From: Pardosa pseudoannulata | Taxonomy: Eukaryota > Arthropoda > Arachnida > Araneae > Lycosidae | NCBI GenBank assembly: GCA_032207245.1 | Contig: CM063509.1 | Coordinates: 68,270,238-68,334,237, forward strand | Direction of reading: 5' to 3' | Length of the DNA: 64,000 bases | In this document: positions 22,219-33,879 of the stretch, in pieces | Position numbering within the stretch: the stretch's first letter is position 1 | Layout of the letters: each line of letters starts with the position of its first letter | Made by a program: the position numbers and the translations under genes | The notes under the pieces: model-generated | Database searches by the model: none | What the model was told of the DNA's origin: nothing | Seen by the model: only the letters and a program-made list of their open reading frames with translations

Positions 22219-23459
22219 TGTAATGATCCTTTACATGACCCTAGCGAAAGAAGAACTAAAGGTGACCTTTCGCAGCAGACAATTAGGGGCAGGTAGAAGA
22301 GTGTGATCCTAACAATAGCCGTTTGTGTACTAGGTCCCGTCGACAAATCCACGACTTACGCTTAAATGGACGTAATTGAAAACTGTCGGTACACTGGAAC
22401 CAGCGCGTCTGAGCCTTTGTGAGGGCTATTTGAGTGAAAAGACTCGGGTAATAATTATTAATCGAGCGATGCTATAGTGCACATCTGTACCGCGATACCA
22501 GTACCGCAAAAGGAATTTAAGCTGTTTTGGTCGGTTGACTTAAAGACGACCTTTTGGCCACACCTGGAAACGGATCAGCTGATCCAGGCGGGGTGTGACC
22601 GCAAGATTGTGTCACCCTGGGTCTGGAAGGTTCATGAAGAATCCCGTGAAATTAACCGAGACCCTATAAAAGAAGATTGGCTGAGCCAAGAAGCCAATCA
22701 CTAGACGGCTTGGCCCAGGAAGTGCTGTAGATAACCCTTTCTGTGAGCTTCTGTGAAGAAGCCAACAAAGTACTCAATAGATTGAAGCACTACCACTGTC
22801 AGCAAATCCAGTACTAGAGGGCTTGGCCCAGGGAGTACTGTTGCCAATGCATCCTAAGAAGGGGGCTTTTTCTTAAAAGTTGCTTTGGAGTTGTTTTGTG
22901 GAGCTCGAGAGGAGTCCACTCGTCTGTCCGATTTGCGGAGCTTGCTTACTTTAGAGACCGCCAGCGTCTCTTTGCTAAGAAGCTTTGCTAAGAAGTCGAC
23001 TTTCGACTTTGGGATCTCATTCCCGTTATCTTAATATTTTTTTTTTCTACTTCGTGCATAGAAGTAGGTCGGAGAGTGACCCTTACTCTCATTTTGGATC
23101 ATCTTGCACCCTGAGTTTCCTCAACGAACTCCAGCGTGGTACGCACTCTGAGCGTTTGAACCTTAGTGTGGAAGCCGACTGTACTGATCGTCAGCCCGGA
23201 GGTTATAGTGTCAGCGTTTCATACAAGCACTAATTATCGAACTCTTCCAGTGTTGAGAATTAATAGCTTCACTGTACCCACGTATTGTAATTGTGTTAAT
23301 GTTATCTCAGCACGAGATCTCAGAAGATTTAGAATCTACTGAAACCTGTACATAGCTGTACATAACTTTTTCACTAGAATAAAGTATTTAATCCAGAGTA
23401 AGCAGTTGTCCAGCCTGTATCATTGACGGCTTCGCCTACCCCTACTTCAAGACGTTACA
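22219..23459 (+). mobile_element. solo LTR, family 2 (TGTAAC...GTTACA)
   Basis: It is 1,241 bp, starting TGTAATGATCC and ending GACGTTACA. TATA box TATAAAAG lies at 22665 and a polyadenylation signal AATAAA at 23378. The target duplication is TTGT/CTGT here; copy 1 keeps CTGT on the left, so the original was CTGT. It resembles the LTR at 36684 through shared blocks (agaccgccagcgtctc, cttcgtgcatagaagtagg, cgtcagcccggaggt, ttgacggcttcgcctacc). Short frames inside are U3/R sequence, not genes. Confidence 0.85.
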
Positions 23460-23729
23460 CTGTATATTATAAAATATGCACTTTTTGAAATTTTCACCAA
23501 AACATCTTCACAATTTCTATCCGATTGTGCAACAATATTGTGATGAGTTACTGAAAGTTCTAGTCAATCTGCTCTAACTTGTTGAATACAATTTGCATCT
23601 ACTGTTTAACTCACAGGATCATAGGATGGAGGTACTATAGCCTGGGCCAAGCCCTCAAGTTCTGCATTACATGGGATTTTGGCGAACATAACTCATGATA
23701 TGATTTGACTCTAACATGAAATAGTAGGT
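23460..23729. other. unassigned spacer between two LTRs
   Basis: No coding sequence. The string gcctgggccaagccctcaag near 23640 resembles, inverted, the gggcttggcccagg motif of LTR family 2. It ends with AGGT, the left target duplication of the next LTR. Confidence 0.4.
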
Positions 23730-24778
23730 TGTAACGGCGTGATTTAGCGGTGTGTCGACACCGAAGAACTTTGCTTTGAGAGGTGGACTTCGCTTGTGTG
23801 GATACAAAGGGATTGTTTTCCCCGCACCACGATGTCTAGACGATGTCTTTTGTGCCCTACAGTAGCGAAACAATAGACTAGACAACCCGGCACCCTGACT
23901 GACAGCCAGAAATATCGCAATCGAAACTACTAAGGAATTGCTGCGACTTTGGATCTAGCCGCTACGAATTCCAAGGACCCCTGGGTTTGCGGCCAGTGAT
24001 TGTTTAATCCAGACCAATCCAGTTGGTTGAAGGTGAGGTCATCGCTAGATGATCCAATAATGAAATTGTGGGTTAGGCCCCTTTCTCATAGAGACCCCTT
24101 CCCTAGAAAAAAGACGAGAGAAGTTTTTTTTAGAGAAAAAGCTAGCTCGCAACCAGCTAATTCAGAGGTCGCCTTGACCAGTCTCTCGATCGGAGATTTT
24201 TTTGCTATAATCCCACCTTGGGATCTTTTCTTAAAAGAGTAGTCCGCATCGGCTAACTCGGAGGTCGCCTCGACCAGTCTCTCCATCGGAGAGTTTTATT
24301 TAGCCAAAATCCCGCCATGGGATATATCTCTTACTGAGATTGATAACGATACCCTGTGCCTTGGGTTTCCTTTTTAATATAATCCTCTTCAGGATTGATT
24401 GCATATTCTCCTTAGGAACTCTAACTGTGTTTTGATATTCTTCGAAGAAAACCAATTGTGATCTCTACTCTACACGTCTAATTGAGAGTTTTATTTTTAC
24501 TTCATTACTTCAGTGAACTTCAGTGAGCTACCGAATTGGTTCTTCCATCGGATCACCAATTTTTCGGCAGAGTCAGATCTTAGATATTACACGTCTCTAC
24601 TCAGGCATACGTGTATCGAATCACACATTCAATTTCAAATCACATACCTGTGATCTGAAATTTTTTTTTGTGTATATATAGAAATGATGTATATAGCGGA
24701 GGTGTAAAAAAAATTCATTATTTTAGACACACCTAAATCTTCATTGTGTCACCTAAAACAGGGATCGGATACGTTACA
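23730..24778 (+). mobile_element. solo LTR, family 3 (TGTAACGGCG...ACGTTACA)
   Basis: It is 1,049 bp. The left target duplication AGGT is at 23726-23729; the right one is found only after removing the hAT element that landed on the boundary (AGGT at 26042-26045). Inside is an imperfect direct repeat of about 100 bp, at 24160-24235 and 24255-24335 (blocks ggtcgcct-gaccagtctct and cttgggatc/catgggat). The orientation is arbitrary, since no clear TATA and AATAAA pair was found. Confidence 0.7.
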
Positions 24779-24781
24779 AGG

Positions 24782-26036
24782 CAGTGACGTGTGGTCCATA
24801 TGTGCAGGGTGTGCACTGCACACCCTGGCAAAATTATGAGGGACAATAATTTTCTGCACCTATGTCTACCTATCTTTATATAGTATATAACAAATATTAT
24901 TTATAATACATTCAAATATTATGTTGATTTGCTTGCTTGTATTCCCGCAGTGCGTGCGGTACTAGGTGCTGCACAACGTAGCGCGCAAACGAACATAGGA
25001 AGTTCTGATGTGTACGCACTGTGCACTAAATTGAAAATCAAGCTTTATATGTATGGGCTACTGGAGAAGAACAACATGCTATGGCACTGAGGCAAGTGCA
25101 GCTATTTTTCCTGCACTTGCCATTCAGAATCATCCGAAGGTACGGTTTATTAAGCGTTGTATTAGAGCGGGGACTTTTATTTATTTTTATTTTTTATTTA
25201 TTTATTTATTTATTTATTTTTTAACTTATTAACTGGCCATATGATTTTGCAGACGGTTAATGTTTAAATTTATATATTGTAAGATTTTGTTTTCATGGAA
25301 ATATGAAAGACGTATTTCATCAATATAAAGTGAAATGTTTTAGTGTGGTAAATTAATTTCAGTGATGTATTCTATTTATTGAAATAATTAGCTGAAAAAT
25401 AATAGTTTTGTTTTAAACAAACAAATTTTAACAGAACAGTCCAAATTTTACCATTCATTGTGTCTTACAGTATATAAGTTATATCTGTAACACCATATCC
25501 CTGGTTTTGTTTTTAAAATTGTCAAGATGTTTTTCGCAGAATATATGATTTCCAAATGTTAAAAACAATTAATAAATATAATTTAATCCACTGACCGAAC
25601 AAGAAACAGTTCGCTCTATTGTGCCAGCGTGCAGTGAAATCCTCTGCACGTGGAATAGACGTTCGGTTTGTCGGTATCAATGAGCATCCGGATGAGACAC
25701 CGCAGCGGCGGGCGCCATGTGGTGCTACGTTTTCTGAACATATAAGTTTTTCGTAGAAGCCCGAAGCGTTGCTTTTTCGACCCCGATATGAAGCCATACA
25801 ACAAAAGACATGATTTTTGCTTCAGTGGTAGTAGAATTCTCATAAGTTTAGCTGTTTTTATAGTTATAACTCGACTACTAGTAGGTAAATATTTTATTTA
25901 TTGTACTCTTTAAATTTATATTCACAATAAATAACCCGTTTCAGAATGGAGAACTCAGATGTCTCAATAATTAAAGATTTATTGGAAAATCCATGTTCTC
26001 TGCACACCTTGCATGAAAACCTACCGCACGCCACTG
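24782..26036 (-). mobile_element. hAT-type miniature element with perfect 8-bp duplication
   Basis: The plus strand reads CAGTGACGTGTGGTCCATAT at the left and ACCGCACGCCACTG at the right. TTACAAGG is duplicated exactly (24774-24781, 26037-26044). It is an inverted relative of 16601-17797, 1,255 bp. A T-and-A-rich tattta microsatellite sits at about 25177-25222. Overlapping short frames on the minus strand (25522-25843) are not coding. Confidence 0.85.
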
Positions 26037-26044
26037 TTACAAGG

Positions 26045-26707
26045 TATAATAAATTAGGAGTTATGCTTGAGTTTGGGCTGAGAAAATAATAACAATAATA
26101 GCCATAGAAATAAAAGAGAGAGAGAGGCTAAAATTCCATGTCGGAAGTTACTGAGAAGCTATGAATTTAAGTTCACTTAGGGATATTAAAGCACAAGGAT
26201 AAAATGAAAATTCCATTAAAAAAATTTTTTTTAATTATAATGATAAGAATGGGGGGGAAATGAGGGAAATTTTCATTTGCCAGACTGCCAGTAAATGAAA
26301 AAATGAGTTAATTGACGAACTTTCCTTTCATTACCGAATAGCATAAAACCAACTATTATCGAAAAGAACACAATATCGATTTCTTGCTTAAAATTGAATT
26401 TATTTACATGTAGATCGTATAGATCGAAGCTTCAAAGAGATGAACAGTAGTCGGCTGAATAGCTGCGGTGTCTTGAAAGCTACAGGTTGTAATGATTTTG
26501 TGAATAATTAGGCCTTTATAAAAATAATTAGTCGAACAGTTGTTCAACGTTCCCTTTTCTGTTGAGAAGGGCCAAGCACTCGCTTCCATTCAGGTGGCCA
26601 AGAAGATGGGGAGATATATTCTTCTTTAGATACCTAAAGGGAAAAGTAAACATTAATGTGGACAGCATATGATGCATGAGACACAAAAATAGCTCTTGAA
26701 GATGTTA
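26045..26707. other. unassigned sequence
   Basis: Holds a short GA run near 26115 and an AT-rich stretch near 26220. No recognised gene or repeat. Confidence 0.4.
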
Positions 26708-27511
26708 TACCCTATGTAATAATAGTCTAAGTTATCTGTCCGTAAGTTTTCGAATTTATGAAGTGGTTGTACCTGGAATAGATAGAGGCATCCATATCGT
26801 ATTCTTGATGAGTTAGGGTTGCAAAGCTCGAAATCCACCCCCTTCCCCCATTTTCTAGCATTTAATGCCATTATTTCAAGTCTTATTTTCCCCGGTTAAG
26901 AGTAGGCGATTAAATTCATCAATTTGTAACATGATAAATAGGTAAATATAACGTTTTTCTAGCATTATGACGTCATTCCTTTAACCATCTCATTTAATAA
27001 TTTCTTATTTTAAATTACTTAAATATTGTCTGCATTATTTTCATACGTTTTATCACTGAATTTAGATATTACGTAAATAATTTTCTTTTATATTTGGCTT
27101 AAATAATAGATTAGGTACATATGTGATAATTTTAAATTGAATCAGCGATTATTTTTGGTTGCAATGAAAATTTTATCACCGGTATTAACAAATTCTATTT
27201 CCCCCCAGGGTGTAGTGGAGATGATCTTCATTCCTTTACTTCCATTAATTACTGTGGCAAAAAACAAAATTGGAAAGAACGATAATTTCGATGTAGCTAA
27301 GAAAACTTTCAATTATCTTTCTAAATGAATTCAAGGTGATTCTAAACTGTATTCACAGTATCGGGAGACTTTCGAGGAGTATAAGGATAAACAAATTATT
27401 GAGCGTGTACCACAGAATTCTCAGCTGAAAAACAAACCATTTTTTACCTGCCCCATAGGGTACTTTACAATTATGGAAAATGATTTGATTTTACGACGGG
27501 CTTTATGCTAG
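26708..27511 (+). mobile_element. non-autonomous Helitron, decayed ends
   Basis: The 5' end TACCCTATGTAATAATAG (first C changed to A) is followed by the family blocks tctgtccgt, gaggcatccatat and gatgagttaggg. The 3' end is gacgggctttatgCTAG. The flanks are A and T with no duplication. The terminal hairpin has lost its left arm. Internal blocks cattatgacgtcattccttt and gtacatatgtgataatttta are shared with copies at 52861 and 55680. Confidence 0.75.
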
Positions 27512-27559
27512 TTATTAAATAATAATTAAAAAATCTAACGCGGATGCCTCATGACTTCC

Positions 27560-28690
27560 TTGTACGCCCACTTAATTATACACAATTTTTTTTACAAACT
27601 CGTGGTACCCGGATGTACAGACCATTCAAGAGTAGCCTTCGAACAATAGTGGTAAATATCGTATTATCAATCAATGGCCGCTGCAACCACTTTAGATGTG
27701 TGTATATATATATAATGTCATTGTCCGTCTTCAATTAAGCAGTCGAGACACTAGTTTTCTTCCAGATTCATTCTTTATTTATATCCAAGACATGAGTGAC
27801 TAGTATTCTTAACACGAAGTACTGTGGCTGCACGAAGTCTGACATGAGATCTACTGATCTCAAAGACATGACTAGTCAAACATGAAAAGCCATCTGTCTC
27901 CACTCAGTGGAAGTTCAGTTGAGGTACTGTCGTGAAAATTCCAGCCTTCGTCGCCGATGAACAGTAGTCAGCATAGTTGCATTAACCAGGCTTCTGCTAC
28001 GCCCAGACGCAGCAATATTTGCTGAACCGTCGTTGTAGAGACACCGAAAGTAGCCCTTGGTCCATCTGAACGATCAGTTACTCACCGGTTGTAAGACTAT
28101 TCTAACGAACGTATCTCCACAGCCTTCGTTCACTTCTGCCATCCATGGTCCGTGATGCATCATATTTGCCACGGCGCTGATTTTGGTTAGTACCATTTTC
28201 CATCCATGGAATGCTTTTAGAACGGTGGCCCGTGAACAGTTTACAAAATTAGTATTTTCGAAAATACTTCCAGCCTTAGATCGAAAGTCAGTGATCATTC
28301 CATTTTGGATGTCGGAGAAATTGCTTCGTATCTACATAAGACTGTACTGTGTACGTATATATATGCGTACCAGAACCATAACTAGGGTGTGGCAAAGGTG
28401 ACATTTGCCTCGGGCGCATCAGTCATAAGGACACTTGTGGGGATGAATCTTCGATCCAGCTTAGTTACAATATCAATTATACCTATCTTCCACGGGGATC
28501 GTAGCCCTTGGAGACCGACAGTAGGTCTTTGGACAGCTGTTTAGATGGTCTGGAAAAGCTCCCATGATCGTGAAATGACGGGATGATGAACGCCGAAAAA
28601 ACAAGCAGCATCTGTGATAAACTATCTTGCTTCAATGGGTTGGACAGCCCGCCAATGCTCAGAATCTTTCATTTATTTTCTGGAAGTCAT
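27560..28690 (-). pseudogene. Tc1-like transposase remnant A, interrupted
   Basis: Minus-strand ATG at 28690 opens MTSRK, with a stop, then SEHWRAVQPIEAR, ITDAACFFGVHHPVISRSWE and similar N-terminal helix-turn-helix sequence down to about 28440. A later part (SKVVAAAI..., LYIRVPRVC) resumes at about 27700-27565. The same family is much better preserved at 58729-60592, which fixes the order. The middle is displaced by another Tc1-like remnant (27780-28300) and the catalytic half has been lost next to a Helitron end at 27511. Multiple stops and shifts are present. Confidence 0.65.
27780..28300 (-). pseudogene. Tc1-like transposase remnant B, nested in A
   Basis: A minus-strand frame at 28298-28074 contains VNCSRATVLKAFHGWKM then LTKISAVANMMHHGPWM. 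Past a stop it continues SLVNATMLTTVHRRRRLEFS and LNWTSTEWRQ-like sequence to about 27870. These match the DNA-binding to catalytic-start part of a Tc1-like transposase of a family different from remnant A. The exact ends of the insertion were not resolved; alternating TA-rich sequence lies near 27700 and 28355. Confidence 0.5.
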
Positions 28691-28736
28691 AGAGACACGT
28701 CTTGCTTGAAAACAAATCATACAAATGGTCTAAATA

Positions 28737-29532
28737 CACTGGTGTGCAAAACTTAAGTAACAGGTGGGGTTTTTTGTCATAACTCCACGAGAAATTATCT
28801 GACATACATGGAATTCAGAAATGAGAGTATTATTTATGTAAGGGATTGCGAATGCATGGGCCCTTAAAAAAAGGAATACAATGCATACGGTATGGAATCA
28901 AACAAAAACAAGCTTTATTGAACGCGTAGTATCGGGACTCAGGATTGTCTATCCAAGAGGAAGAACAACAAGCTGATGTTCCTTAATATGGGATATTCCC
29001 TCGGATTCATGCTGTTGAGTAGCTACTGGAAAGTGAAGATATCACTCGAATGGATTAGCCAGCGTACTCCCTTGATTTAAATCCAATCGAACATGTATGG
29101 GAGGCTTTGGGGAGACGCATTACAACACGCTTACATCTTTCGGAGAACACCCAACAACTCAAACAGATGCTGACTGAAGAATAGGCACTCCTACCGCATG
29201 AAATGTTGAACCAGCGGGTTCTGAGTATGCGGAGACGGTGCAAAGCAACCATTGCAGTTAGGGGATGGCATATCCGATGTTAAGGAACATCTCCTTGTTG
29301 TTCTTCCTCTTGGATAGACAATCATGAGTCACGATACTATGCGTTCGATAAAGCTTGTTTTTATTCGATTCCATACTGTATGCATTGTATTCCTTTTTTA
29401 GAGCCCATGCTTTCGCCATCCCTTACGTATATAATACTCTCCCTCATTTCTGAATTCCATGTCTCTCACATGATTTCTCATTTAGTTATGGCAAAAAAAC
29501 TCTATCTGTTGCTTAAGTTTCGCACACCAGTG
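28737..29532 (+). mobile_element. miniature Tc1-like element with long inverted ends
   Basis: Terminal repeats start CACTGGTGTGC on both strands and extend about 220 bp with moderate divergence (for example gtggaatc-aa-aaaaacaag and gattgtctatccaagagg). The element is flanked by TA (28735-28736, 29533-29534). At 796 bp it keeps only the 3' part of the transposase gene between its arms. The related empty site can be seen near 60640, where a paralogous flank runs on without it. Confidence 0.8.
29041..29283 (+). pseudogene. Tc1-like transposase C-terminus
   Basis: Eighty-one codons in one frame hold YSLDLNPIEHVWEALGRR, then ENTQQLKQMLTEE, RRRCKATIAVRGW and a terminal stop at 29281-29283. This is the last third of a Tc1 transposase, including the glutamate of the DDE triad (NPIEH). 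Two in-frame stops interrupt it. The DNA-binding domain and first two catalytic aspartates are gone, so the parent element is a deletion derivative that would rely on transposase from elsewhere. Confidence 0.75.
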
Positions 29533-29749
29533 TACTTTTCATCAGTACTTACATATGTAACGTGTCCCTTCATAACGCCGGCTCCTTACCGGCCTAGACT
29601 GCCTGGTTTGCATATTTATAAACACTAAACCATGTTTGGCTGTTGTATAACATATTTGGATACTTCCTTCTATCTTTGCAGCAAATTTCAGCTTCTTTAA
29701 TTCTCTTTTGATTACAGAAATTAATATTTTCCTCTGCAACTTTAACTTT

Positions 29750-29809
29750 AGCCCTCGTGTGCAAAGCAGTATACCGTAGCGCTCCCAACCAAACCAAACC
29801 AAACCAACT
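29750..29809 (+). repeat. SINE 3' end, 5'-truncated insertion
   Basis: Only the tail region (gccctcgtgtgcaaagcagt, gtagcgctcc, then CCAAA repeats) is present, flanked by a duplication of about 12 bp (aactttaactt). The paralogous site near 60840 (gagcttaacttttggaagtg) lacks it. Confidence 0.75.
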
Positions 29810-29864
29810 TTAACTTATGGAAGTGGGTGTAAAGACCGCTACATATACTACAATACTGAAAAGT

Positions 29865-30804
29865 ATTACATTTCAGCCCAAAGAAAATTTTAAAAATTTG
29901 GGAATTTGGGAAATCTTTACCTAAAATAGGATTTATTACATAAACAGTTACCTTAAACGATTATTTTACCGCTATATTTTTCAGCATTGTATTCTAGCCC
30001 AAATGAAGTAAAAAACCGACAATTTTCGTAATTTTTTCCTCAATTTTTTTAATAACAATTTTTTACGGCTACATTTTTTAATATTGCATTCTAGCCCAAA
30101 GAAAATTTAAAAAAAATCAAGAATTTGTGCCCTAAAAGTCTTTTAGTCACCTTACCTTAACGATTATTTTACCACTAAATTTTTCAGCATTGCATTCTAG
30201 CCCAAAGAAAAAAAAAAAAAAAAAATCAAGAATTCTCCCAATATGTGCCCTAAAAGTCTTTTAGTCACCTTAACGATTATTTTACCACTACATTTTTCAG
30301 TATTGCATTCTAGACCAAAGAAAATTTAAAAAAAATCAACAATTTGTGCCCTAAAAGTCTTTTAGTCACCTTAACGATTATTTTACCACTACATTTTTCA
30401 GTATTGCATTCTAGACCAAAGAAAATTTAAAAAAAATCAAGAATCCTCGCAATATGTGCCCTAAAAGTCTTTTAGTCACCTTAACAATTATTTTACCACT
30501 ACATTTTTCAGTATTTCATTCTAGCCCCAAGAAATTAAAAAACCAAGAATTCTCGCAATATGTGCCCTAAAAGTCTTTTAGTCACCTTAACGATTATTTT
30601 ACCACTACATCTTTCAATATTGCATTCTAGCCCAAAAAAATCAAGAATTTTCGCAATATATGGCCTAAAAGTCTTTTAGTCACCTTAACGATTATTTTAC
30701 TACTACATCTTTCAGTATTGCATTCTAGCCGAAAAGAAACAAACAAATCGAGAATTTTATAAATTATTGCCCAATACAGCTTTTTTAACATAGTTACCTT
30801 AAAC
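29865..30804. repeat. 105-bp tandem array, about 9 units
   Basis: Units share attttaccactacatttttc, attgcattctagcccaaag, gtgccctaaaagtcttttag and tcaccttaacg. The array resumes for part of a unit at 31445-31505 after the hAT element at 30805. No frame persists across units. Confidence 0.8.
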
Positions 30805-31444
30805 CAATGGTAGGCAAACTTTTTAGCCAAAGAGCCAAATATGAACATTACTTGTTTGTTTAGTAAACTTTTATTACGCTAAATAAAACTGATGAACGCG
30901 CATGGTTGTGGTACTTTTGTATCACATCGGAGTACGTCGAAAACATACGAACAATTTCAGCCGGTAGCTTGTACATAGTTTGTGTTTACGTTTACGAAAA
31001 CTAATGAAATTAAACTCTATGTTCTTTACTTATTTTCACAACAATATAAAATTTTAATTACCTATCTCTATCTTTTAACTTAGACAAAAAAAATTTACAT
31101 GTTCTCGATTTATAAAAGAATTTTAATTTATCAAAATAAGATTAAGGGTGCTACCATATTATAGTCGACATATGTGACTAGTGACTTCTGCGTCATAATG
31201 ATGTCAGAGAAGGAAATTTATGGTACCAAATTCTCATGTCTGGCAATTTCTGACATCATTATGACGTAGAAGTCACCAGTGACATATGTCGACTGTAATA
31301 TGGTAGCAAGCGTAATTTCTTTCTTACCAAGTTTCTTTTTAAATGAAAATATTATTACGCCGTCCGTGGATATTTGTGCCAGAGCCGCACTTAAGGAGCC
31401 AAAGAGCCACATGCAGCTCTGGAGCCGCACTTTGCCGACCACTG
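30805..31444. mobile_element. hAT miniature element splitting the 105-bp array
   Basis: Left end CAATGGTAGGCAAACTTTTT, right end reversed CAGTGGTCGGCAAAGTGC. The 8-bp target duplication CCTTAAAC is exact (30797-30804, 31445-31452). The 640-bp element has no transposase coding and contains a 60-bp-arm inverted repeat near its right half. Confidence 0.85.
31149..31308. repeat. long hairpin, 60-nt arms and 40-nt loop
   Basis: Arms 31149-31208 and 31249-31308 are complementary over nearly their whole length (tgctaccatattatagtcga against tcgactgtaatatggtagca; cgtcataatgatgtcaga against tctgacatcattatgacg). Only a few mismatches occur. It lies wholly within the hAT element at 30805-31444. Transcription could give a microRNA-precursor-like fold, but that is speculation. 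Confidence 0.8.
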
Positions 31445-31509
31445 CCTTAAACAATTATATTACTGCTACATTTTTCAAGCATTGCATTCTTACCCAAAGG
31501 AAATAAACA

Positions 31510-31964
31510 TAAATCGAGGTATGTTTCCTGACGCCTGTTGTTAGACTGATAATAATAACATTTAATTGCGTAAAGCCGTTACAGATTTGGTGCGAGAGAT
31601 TTCTTTTAGGGAACTAATTCAAAGATTTCATTACTGATAATGTATATCAGGAAATTATCGGTTTAAAGTGTCAGCTGCGAGGGAGACCTCAATCATGATG
31701 ATTCCAACGTGCGGTAATTGGGAAAGATAAGCGAATACTGTTTTGGACAAATTTCGGATAATTATATGATAAGGAAATAAACATGACATTTATCAAAATA
31801 ACATGATACTCGAGTGACACCAGTTCCTATTTTCCGTTTTGTACAGTCATTTGAAAATGGATAACGGAAAGCACAATCTTTTGTTTTCTGTATGACTGCG
31901 TTATAAACTGTATTACTTATTTATTATATGAAAACAAAAGGAAAAAATCCGTAAGCGAATTGTT
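31510..31964. other. unassigned sequence
   Basis: No frame, repeat or domain recognised. Confidence 0.4.
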
Positions 31965-33875
31965 ATAATTAAAATGTTAATCTTGATCGGAGGTTCTCAA
32001 ACTTTTTCAGTTACGTAGCAGCATTAAAAATGGAAATTCATCTTGAAGTATTAAAATAGGAGTCACTTTGTGAATTGTTATAACTAAAATGGTAATCTAA
32101 ATCGGAGGTTCTCAATTTTTTTCAATTACGTAGCAGCATTAAAATTGGAAATTCATCACGAATTACTGAAATAAGAATCACTTTGTGAATTGTAATAACT
32201 AAAATGGTAATCTAGATGGGAGGTTCTCAAACATTTTCAGTTACGTAGCAGAATCAAAAATATAAATTCATCGTTAAGTACTAAAATAGGAATCAGTTTA
32301 TGAATTGTTATAACTAAAATGTTAATCTTGATCGGAGGTTCTCAAACTTTTTCAGTTACGTAGCAGCATTAAAAATGGAAATTCATCGCAAATTACTGAA
32401 ATAGGAATCACTTTGTGAATTGTTATAACTAAAATGGGAATCTAGATCGGAGTTTCTCAAACCTTTTCAGTTACGTAGCAGCATTAAAATTGGAAATTCA
32501 TCTTGAAGTACTAAAAAAAATCGCTTTGTTAATTGTTATAGCTAAAATGGGAATCTAGATCAGAGGTTCTCAAACTTTTTCAGTTAGGTAGCAGCATTAT
32601 AAATGGAAATTCATCGGGAAGTTTTAAATAGGAATCACTTTGGAAATTGTTATAATTAAAATGGAAATCTAGATCAGAGGGTTTCAAACCTTTTCAGTTA
32701 AGTAGCAGCATTAAAAATAGTAATTCATCGCGAATTACTCAAATAGGAATCACTTTGTGAACTGTTATAACTAAAAACGGAATCTAGATCAGAGGTTCTC
32801 AAACTTTTTTTAGTTACGTAGCAGGATTAAAAATGGAAATTCATCGCGAAGTATTAAAATAGGAATCACTTTGGGAATTGTTATAACTAAAATGGTAATC
32901 TTGATCGGAGGTTCTCAAACTTTTTTAGTTACGTAGCAGCATTAAAATTGGAAATTCATCTCGAAGTATTAAAATAGGAATCACTTTGGGAATTTTTATA
33001 ACTAAAATGGTAATCTTGATCGGAGGTTCTCAAACTGTTTCCGTTACGTAGCAGTATTCAAAATGGAAATTCATCGCGAATTACTGAAATAGGAATCGCT
33101 CTGTGAATTGTAATAACTAAAATGGTAATCTAGATCGGAGGTTCTCAAACTTTTTCAGATACATAGCAGCATCAAAAATATAAATTCATCTCGAAGTATT
33201 AAAATAGGAATTATTTTTGTGAATTGTTATAACTAAAATGGTAGTCTAGATCAGAGGTTCTCAAACTTTTTTTAGTTACGTAGCAGGATTAAAAATGGAA
33301 ATTCATAGCGAAGTTTTAAAATAGGAATCATTTTTGTGAATTGTTATAACTAAAATGGTAATATTGATGGGAGGTTCTCAAACTTTTTCAGTTACGTAGC
33401 AGCATCGAAATTGGAAATTCATCGTGAAGTACTAAAAAAAATCACTTTGTGAATTGTTATAGCTAAAATGGGAATCTGGATGAGAGGTTCTCAAACTTTT
33501 TCTGTTACGTAGCAGCATTAAAAATCAAAATTCATAGAGAAGTACTAAAATAGGAATCACTTTGTGAATTGTTATAACTAAAATGGAAATCTAAATCGGA
33601 GGTTCTCAAACTTTTTCAGTTATGTAGCAGCATTAAAAATGGAAATTCATCGCGAAGTCCTAAAATAGGAATCACTTTGTGAATTGTTGTAACTAAAATG
33701 CTAATCTAGATTGGAGGTTCTCAAACCTTTTCAGTTACGTAGCAGCATCAAAAATGGAAATTCATCTCGAAGTATTAAAATAGGAATCATTTTTGTGAAT
33801 TGTTTTAACTAAAATGGTAATCTTAATCGGAGGTTCTCAAACCTTTTCAGTCACGAAGGAGCATTAAAATTCGAA
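31965..33875. repeat. 115-bp tandem array, about 17 units
   Basis: The anchor ggaggttctcaaactttttc recurs at about 31992, 32107, 32222, 32338, 32452, 32565, 32679, 32794, 32910, 33024, 33140, 33256, 33373, 33486, 33601, 33716 and 33832. The period is very regular at 113-117 bp. Other blocks are agttacgtagcagcattaaa, ggaaattcatcgcgaagta and gtgaattgttataactaaaa. The anchor resembles a hAT terminal repeat (CAGAGGTTCTCAAACTTTTT in several units). It is not coding. Confidence 0.9.
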
Positions 33876-33879
33876 GCTC

